Assembly (NCBI GenBank): GCA_028281205.1
Contig: JANQKJ010000065.1
Span: forward strand, 1 to 11,011
DNA length: 11,011 bases
Direction of reading: 5' to 3'
Source of the DNA: Gammaproteobacteria bacterium
GTDB lineage: Bacteria; Pseudomonadota; Gammaproteobacteria; UBA4575
The notes below the pieces were generated by a model. The model saw only the letters and a list, made by a program, of their open reading frames with translations, was not told the origin of the DNA and searched no databases. This document shows positions 7,057-11,011 of this stretch, piece by piece (position 1 is the stretch's first letter; every line of letters begins with the position of its first letter). The position numbers were made by a program, and so were the translations under genes.

Positions 7057-7344
7057 TTCAAAATACTTACAGAGTTAACGGTGGCACCAATACTAGCGAA
7101 CTATTGATGACAATCTTTTGAACCCAAGATTAAAGTTTAATGAACTATTTATTTAAGTTCTTGAACTTAACTATTAAGTGTAGTGAGTAAATCTTGTGAA
7201 ACGATGTTTTTACTTGAGGTTCAAGCGCAGTGCGTAGAGAATTATTACAGTTTTGTCATTAATAAACTTTATTTATTTTTCAGATAAATAGAAACAAATA
7301 TTTGCTTAGCATATGAATGTTAAAATTTTATTACATTCACAACT
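7057..7344. promoter_or_regulatory. AT-rich divergent spacer with palindromic half-sites
   Basis: About 290 bases between the minus-strand VPLPA gene and the plus-strand small ORF, with no credible coding sequence. A perfect palindrome TTAAGTTC-TT-GAACTTAA lies at 7153-7170, and CTTGA-GGT-TCAAG lies at 7213-7225. Related GAAC/GTTC half-sites lie near 7119 and 7140. These could be operator sites. I find no convincing -35/-10 pair for either gene. Confidence 0.35.
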
Positions 7345-7350
7345 GAGGAG
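7345..7350 (+). promoter_or_regulatory. strong Shine-Dalgarno for the 25-codon gene
   Basis: GAGGAG ends eight bases before the ATG at 7359. It is one of the two best ribosome binding sites in the window and is the main reason to accept the very short gene as real. Confidence 0.7.
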
Positions 7351-7358
7351 TGACATTT

Positions 7359-7436
7359 ATGAGCGACAGCCAAATGTTTGCTGCTATGGTGATTGCGATA
7401 GTAATTGTCGCGTTAGCGATAGGATTAATGGCTTAG
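7359..7436 (+). CDS. 25-residue single-helix membrane protein
   Basis: The reading frame ATG...TAG encodes a short polar start (MSDSQMF) followed by about 18 uninterrupted hydrophobic residues (AAMVIAIVIVALAIGLMA) that end at the stop. That is the length of one membrane helix. The GAGGAG ribosome binding site at ideal spacing and the clean amphiphilic layout argue that it is translated. Such proteins often act as small subunits or regulators of membrane complexes (CydX and KdpF are known cases), but I see no sequence match to any of them and do not recognise this one. It stands alone, divergent from the VPLPA gene and pointing toward the GGDEF remnant. Base composition matches the region. Confidence 0.65.
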   Translation: MSDSQMFAAMVIAIVIVALAIGLMA

Positions 7437-7473
7437 ATAGTTTTTTAATTCTTAAGTTATAAACACCAGTTTT

Positions 7474-7511
7474 AATCAATAAGCTTTTATAGCTTACCAG
7501 TACTATTGATT
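7474..7511. repeat. nested inverted repeat beside the GGDEF remnant
   Basis: Outer arms AATCAAT (7474-7480) and ATTGATT (7505-7511) enclose an inner hairpin AAGCT-TTTAT-AGCTT (7481-7495). On the minus strand it follows the stop codon of the GGDEF remnant directly, so it may be that gene's old terminator. The outer arms equal those of the 27-bp repeat near 3000, but the inner part differs, so this may be chance in AT-rich DNA. Confidence 0.4.
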
Positions 7512-7876
7512 TAAATTTTCCAGATTAAATTCCTGTTTAAATCTTTTTTATTTTTGTACATTAGTACATCGCCTTCATGTATTAATGACATCAGGGAGTC
7601 ATGCTGTTCTGGACTCTATGCGACGACGCCATGAGAGAATGTCATGTCATGTGTGATGTTCAGTTGCTTGCAACAATTATTCAACTTATGTTTTAAGCGA
7701 TTAATCATATTTTTGGCAACAGCATTACTTGTATTTGAAAGAATAGCCGCAAACTCATCGCTACTCATGCGGCCGATAATATCTGTTTCGTGTACGCAGT
7801 CTCACAAAGCATGCGCAAATGTTTGCAGGATTTTATCGCCTTGCATATGACCGTATGTATCATCAATCAACTAAAA
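7511..7876 (-). pseudogene. decayed GGDEF (diguanylate cyclase) domain remnant
   Basis: On the minus strand one unshifted frame reads as the C-terminal three-quarters of a GGDEF domain. It shows LIDDTYGHMQGDKIL (from 7870), then VHETDIIGRMSSDEFA (7795-7748, the degenerate signature), then TFSHGVV, then LMYKNKK (7564-7544) and a stop at 7511-7513. The frame is interrupted by TGA at 7802-7804 and TAG at 7616-7618, plus TAG and TAA just upstream at 7871-7873 and 7877-7879. The signature GG is SS, and the product-inhibition motif RxxD reads HETD. The N-terminal part of the domain (the DxLTGLxNR region) and any sensor domain are absent. Intact enzymes make cyclic di-GMP from two GTP; this copy cannot. 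It overlaps no real plus-strand gene. All similarity is judged by eye from family motifs, and several agree in the right order and spacing. Confidence 0.85.
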
Positions 7877-7950
7877 TTATTCATATTTGATAAAATCATT
7901 AAGGGTGGTTTCTGCAAGCTTAATTGCACAGAAATATAAAAGTAAAGGAT

Positions 7951-7979
7951 TTGACAAGCAGGCCGTTATAGTAGATCAG
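7951..7979 (+). promoter_or_regulatory. possible ppk2 promoter
   Basis: A perfect -35 hexamer TTGACA lies at 7951-7956, about 50 bases before the ppk2 start. The -10 partner is poor: TAGATC at 15-base spacing, or TATAGT at only 10. The element may therefore be activator-dependent or a chance match. Confidence 0.3.
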
Positions 7980-7992
7980 CAATGGTTTAATT

Positions 7993-7996
7993 GAGG
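7993..7996 (+). promoter_or_regulatory. ribosome binding site of ppk2
   Basis: GAGG lies eight bases before the ATG at 8005. This supports that start. Confidence 0.7.
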
Positions 7997-8004
7997 CGTC
8001 TGAT

Positions 8005-8814
8005 ATGGTTACCCAGCATCCTGATCAAAAGAAATTAAAAAAACTGACTAACAAGCTTTACGAAAAAGAGCTATTAAGACTGCAAATTGAGCTGGTTAAG
8101 TTGCAAGAGTGGGTCAAGTATAGTGGTGCAAAAGTCGCAGTTATCTTTGAGGGGCGTGACGCTGCTGGAAAGGGCGGTGTGATTAAACGTATCACTCAGC
8201 ATTTAAATCCTCGTGTATGCCATATTATCGCGCTGGGTACGCCAACCGAGCGTGAAAGAGGTCAATGGTACTTTCAGCGTTATGCTGCGCAGTTGCCTTC
8301 CTCTGGTGAGATCATGTTGTTTGATAGAAGTTGGTACAACCGTGCTGGAGTTGAGCGCGTGATGGGTTTTTGTGATGACCATGAATATCATACATTCTTA
8401 AAAGACTGTCCTATCTTTGAGCAAATGCTGATTGATTCGGGAATAATCTTAAGAAAGTATTGGTTTTCAGTCAGTGATGAGCAACAAGAGAAACGTTTTC
8501 AAGAGCGTATCAGTAATCCGACCAAGCGTTGGAAGCTTAGTCCTATGGATATTGAAGCAAGGGACAAATGGGTAGAATACTCAATGGCAAAAGATGCCAT
8601 GTTTACTCATACTGATACTGATATTTCTCCCTGGTATGTGATCGAGGCAGATAGTAAAAAGCGTGCGCGTTTGAACTGTATTAGTCATTTGCTTGAATCT
8701 ATTCCCTATGAAGACGTAATGCCAAAGAAAGTAAAGCTGCCGCCAAGGAATAATTCTAAAAACTATCAGCGCCCGCCAATGGAAAAGCAAAACATTGTTG
8801 ATCAAGGATTCTAA
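8005..8814 (+). CDS. ppk2: polyphosphate kinase 2
   Basis: A 269-residue single-domain PPK2 enzyme, a cytoplasmic P-loop kinase that moves phosphate between polyphosphate and nucleotides (usually making NTP from NDP and polyP). The Walker A loop is GRDAAGKGG at 50-58. The lid segment has PTERERGQWYFQRY, the Walker B/DRSWYNR motif lies at 107-113 followed by AGVERVMGFC, and then come SDEQQEKRF, RWKLSPMD and the PWYVIEADSKKRARLN stretch. All conserved catalytic residues appear present, and the length fits the single-domain family. The N-terminal 40 residues are charged and helical (KKLKKLTNKLYEKELLRLQ), as usual. The start is fixed by GAGG at eight bases. The basic, proline-containing tail after 245 is variable in the family. 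It is transcribed alone and converges on valS with a 42-base gap. Whether it prefers ADP, GDP or AMP cannot be decided by eye. Confidence 0.96.
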   Translation: MVTQHPDQKKLKKLTNKLYEKELLRLQIELVKLQEWVKYSGAKVAVIFEGRDAAGKGGVIKRITQHLNPRVCHIIALGTPTERERGQWYFQRYAAQLPSSGEIMLFDRSWYNRAGVERVMGFCDDHEYHTFLKDCPIFEQMLIDSGIILRKYWFSVSDEQQEKRFQERISNPTKRWKLSPMDIEARDKWVEYSMAKDAMFTHTDTDISPWYVIEADSKKRARLNCISHLLESIPYEDVMPKKVKLPPRNNSKNYQRPPMEKQNIVDQGF

Positions 8815-8856
8815 TTAAGCATTGAATCTACTGGCTTGGTTGTAGCTTGCCTATGG

Positions 8857-11011
8857 TTAAAGCTTATTCATCTTTTCCTGTTGTTGGTGTAATTCTGTTA
8901 GCGCTTGTTCCTGTTCGTTTAAGGTTGCTTCTAATTTAGCAACAACATCAGCTGGAGCTTTGTTTTTAAAATTAGGATTAGTCAATCTAGCACTCGTTTT
9001 TTCAATATTGCTTTCCAATTTAGCAATGTCTTTGGCCAGGCGTTTGAGTTCTTCTTCTTTATCAATTAATCCCGCCAATGGAATCAATACTTTCATTTCT
9101 CCAACCAGGGCTAAGGCTGCTTCGGGAGCATCTTCGCTAGATAAAATAGTGATGCTTTCAAGTTTGCCGAGTTTATCTAATGTATTGCGGTGGGATTCAA
9201 CACGCTCTATGTCGGAAGCGGAACATTGCTGCAGTAGTATGGGTACTTGTTTACTCGGGGCAATGTCCATTTCTGAACGTATTTTTCTAACACCTATAAT
9301 AAATTCTTTCAGCCAATCAATATCGGTTGCACTGTTAACATCAACCAAATCATTATTGCTGCGTGGGTAGGTCTGTAGCATGATAGTTTTTTGTTTGATG
9401 TCTAATTTGGGTGCTACTGCCTGCCAAATTTCTTCAGTAATAAAGGGAATGATAGGGTGCAGTAACCTTAGTAATGTTTCTAATACTTCAAGTAATACAC
9501 GCCGTGTTTGCTGCTTAGCATGTTCATCATCAGAAAACATAATCGGTTTGATTAATTCTAAATACCAATCACAGAATTCATTCCATGTGAATTCGTAAAG
9601 CGCTTTAGCTGCCAAATCAAAACGGTAGTTTTGAATGTCACGATGGACTAAATCAATTAACTCTTGTTGTCGGCTTAAAATCCAACGATCAGTGGTGTGT
9701 AATGAGTTATAATCAATGTGATCTGCAATGGATTGTTGTTCGCAATTCATTAATGCAAAGCGCGAAGCGTTCCATAATTTGTTGCAAAAATTGCGGTAGC
9801 CTTCAATGCGGTGTAAATCAAATTTTATATCACGGCCGGTTGATGCTAATGCCGCAAAAGTAAAACGTAATGCATCGGTACCAAATGCGGGAATACCATT
9901 CGGGTATTGTCGGCGTGTGGTTTTTTCAATTTTTGTCGCCATTTGTGGCTGCATTAAACCTTTGGTGCGTTTTGCTACCAGGTCTTCAAGTGTGATGCCA
10001 TCAATTAAATCAATCGGGTCAAGTACATTGCCTTTTGATTTCGACATTTTTTGTCCGTCTGCATCACGCACTAAGCCATGAATGTAAATATCCTTGAAAG
10101 GAATATTATCCATGAACTTCATGCCCATCATAATCATGCGTGCAACCCAGAAGAAGATAATGTCAAAGCCGGTTACCAATACAGAAGTAGGATAAAAAGC
10201 TTTTAGTTCTGGAGTTTCATCTGGCCAGCCTAAAGTAGAGAATGGCCACAACGCCGAAGAAAACCAGGTGTCAAGCACATCTTGATCTTGGGTAAGTGTA
10301 ACATCGTCGGCAAGTTTATATTTACTACGTACTTCCTGTTCGTCACGTCCGACATAGATATTACCTTGTGCGTCATACCAGGCAGGAATACGATGCCCCC
10401 ACCATAGTTGACGGCTGATGCACCAGTCTTGAATGTTGCGCATCCATTCAAAGTAAGTATTACTCCAGTTTTCAGGAATAAAACGAATGGTGCCGTTTTC
10501 AACTGCTTGTATTGCAGGTTGGGCAAGTGGTTCAATTTTCACATACCACTGATCTGTTAAAAAAGGTTCAACAACACTACCTGAGCGATCACCGCGAGGT
10601 ACCATTAATTTATGGTCGACGATTTTTTCTAACAGGTCTAATGCTTCCAGATCATTAATGATTTTTTTACGCGCATCATAGCGATCCAGATCTTGGTAAG
10701 AAGTTGGTGCATCTTGATTGATTTTTGCATCAATAGTAAAGATATTCAGCATTGGTAAGTCATGGCGCTTACCTACTTCATAATCGTTGAAGTCATGTGC
10801 GGGTGTTATTTTTACGCAGCCGGAGCCAAATTCAGGATCGACATAATCATCCGCGATGATAGGAATTTTTCTGTTGCATAATGGCAAAGTGACATGTTTG
10901 CCAATCAAGTGTTGGTAACGTTCATCATCAGGGTGCACAGCTACTGCGGCATCGCCCAACATTGTTTCAGGGCGTGTCGTAGCAACTACTAGATGTCCAT
11001 CTCCCTCGCTA
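8857..11011 (-). CDS. valS: valine-tRNA ligase, C-terminal part (5' end outside window)
   Basis: ValS charges tRNA-Val with valine and removes misattached threonine. The frame is open to the right edge; 717 residues are visible, so roughly the first quarter, including the HIGH motif, lies outside. The visible part starts in the editing domain (VATTRPETMLGDAAVAVHP, then the GSGCVKITPAHDFNDYEVG segment). It returns to the catalytic core (WCISRQLWWGHRIPAWY, DVLDTWFSSALWPFSTLGW) and holds the KMSKSKGN signature at 10027-10050. The anticodon-binding helical domain follows (NFCNKLWNASRFALMN, then WYLELIKP). The last about 70 residues form the typical C-terminal coiled-coil tRNA-binding arm (EEELKRLAKDIAKLESNIEK), ending MNKL. 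No frame break or missing motif is seen. It is a housekeeping gene and probably native to the chromosome. Confidence 0.97.
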   Translation of the reverse strand, partial: SEGDGHLVVATTRPETMLGDAAVAVHPDDERYQHLIGKHVTLPLCNRKIPIIADDYVDPEFGSGCVKITPAHDFNDYEVGKRHDLPMLNIFTIDAKINQDAPTSYQDLDRYDARKKIINDLEALDLLEKIVDHKLMVPRGDRSGSVVEPFLTDQWYVKIEPLAQPAIQAVENGTIRFIPENWSNTYFEWMRNIQDWCISRQLWWGHRIPAWYDAQGNIYVGRDEQEVRSKYKLADDVTLTQDQDVLDTWFSSALWPFSTLGWPDETPELKAFYPTSVLVTGFDIIFFWVARMIMMGMKFMDNIPFKDIYIHGLVRDADGQKMSKSKGNVLDPIDLIDGITLEDLVAKRTKGLMQPQMATKIEKTTRRQYPNGIPAFGTDALRFTFAALASTGRDIKFDLHRIEGYRNFCNKLWNASRFALMNCEQQSIADHIDYNSLHTTDRWILSRQQELIDLVHRDIQNYRFDLAAKALYEFTWNEFCDWYLELIKPIMFSDDEHAKQQTRRVLLEVLETLLRLLHPIIPFITEEIWQAVAPKLDIKQKTIMLQTYPRSNNDLVDVNSATDIDWLKEFIIGVRKIRSEMDIAPSKQVPILLQQCSASDIERVESHRNTLDKLGKLESITILSSEDAPEAALALVGEMKVLIPLAGLIDKEEELKRLAKDIAKLESNIEKTSARLTNPNFKNKAPADVVAKLEATLNEQEQALTELHQQQEKMNKL

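Noticed and set aside
7083..7099. TGGCAC followed by TAGC, resembling a sigma-54 promoter
   Set aside because: The GG to GC spacing is 11 rather than 10 bases, and it is on the strand pointing away from the VPLPA gene.
7644..7850. Plus-strand 68-codon reading frame
   Set aside because: It is antisense to the GGDEF remnant, whose minus-strand reading shows real family motifs, and it has no ribosome binding site. It is a shadow of the decayed gene.
8844..8864. AGCTT/AAGCT inverted repeat between ppk2 and valS as a terminator
   Set aside because: Only five AT-rich base pairs with an 11-base loop and no T-run; it overlaps the valS stop. Too weak to call.
10230..10535. Minus-strand 101-codon frame with a lipoprotein-like LNGCATF stretch
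   Set aside because: It lies wholly inside valS on the same strand in another frame. The valS frame has clear motifs throughout, so the lipobox look is chance.

Overview
The window reads as the chromosome of an AT-rich Gram-negative bacterium, most likely a gammaproteobacterium. The basis is a short VPLPA-type PEP-CTERM exported protein, Sec-type signal peptides, a bacterial ValS and an RHS polymorphic toxin. I cannot name the genus, and the assignment is inference.

Left part (1-3777): the 3' end of a large RHS-repeat gene (its 5' end lies outside the window) carries YD repeats, the conserved RHS core ending at a DPSG motif, a glycine/alanine-rich pre-toxin region and a C-terminal tip that I do not recognise. 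Three small AT-rich genes follow on the same strand, all predicted membrane or membrane-anchored proteins. They are punctuated by four copies of a 27-bp palindromic repeat (2938, 2986, 3398, 3708), and a different short hairpin follows at 3758. The layout resembles a toxin tip followed by immunity/orphan genes that were added as repeat-bounded units. Only the order, repeats and membrane topology are directly visible.

Middle part (3776-7056): a secreted DUF3179 protein (minus) and a secreted PhoD-like metallophosphatase (plus) diverge from a 134-bp spacer. A perfect 13-bp inverted repeat separates phoD from a convergent, minus-strand VPLPA-CTERM protein.

The stretch 7057-8004 looks empty at first sight but holds three things. 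There is an AT-rich spacer with palindromic half-sites. There is a 25-codon single-helix membrane protein gene with a very good ribosome binding site (7359-7436). On the minus strand there is a decayed GGDEF (diguanylate cyclase) C-terminal half with in-frame stops (7511-about 7876).

Right part (8005-11011): a complete ppk2 polyphosphate kinase (plus) converges on the 3' three-quarters of valS (minus), which runs off the right edge. These look like ordinary chromosomal genes. PhoD and PPK2 both deal with phosphate, but they are not in one operon and a functional link is not shown.
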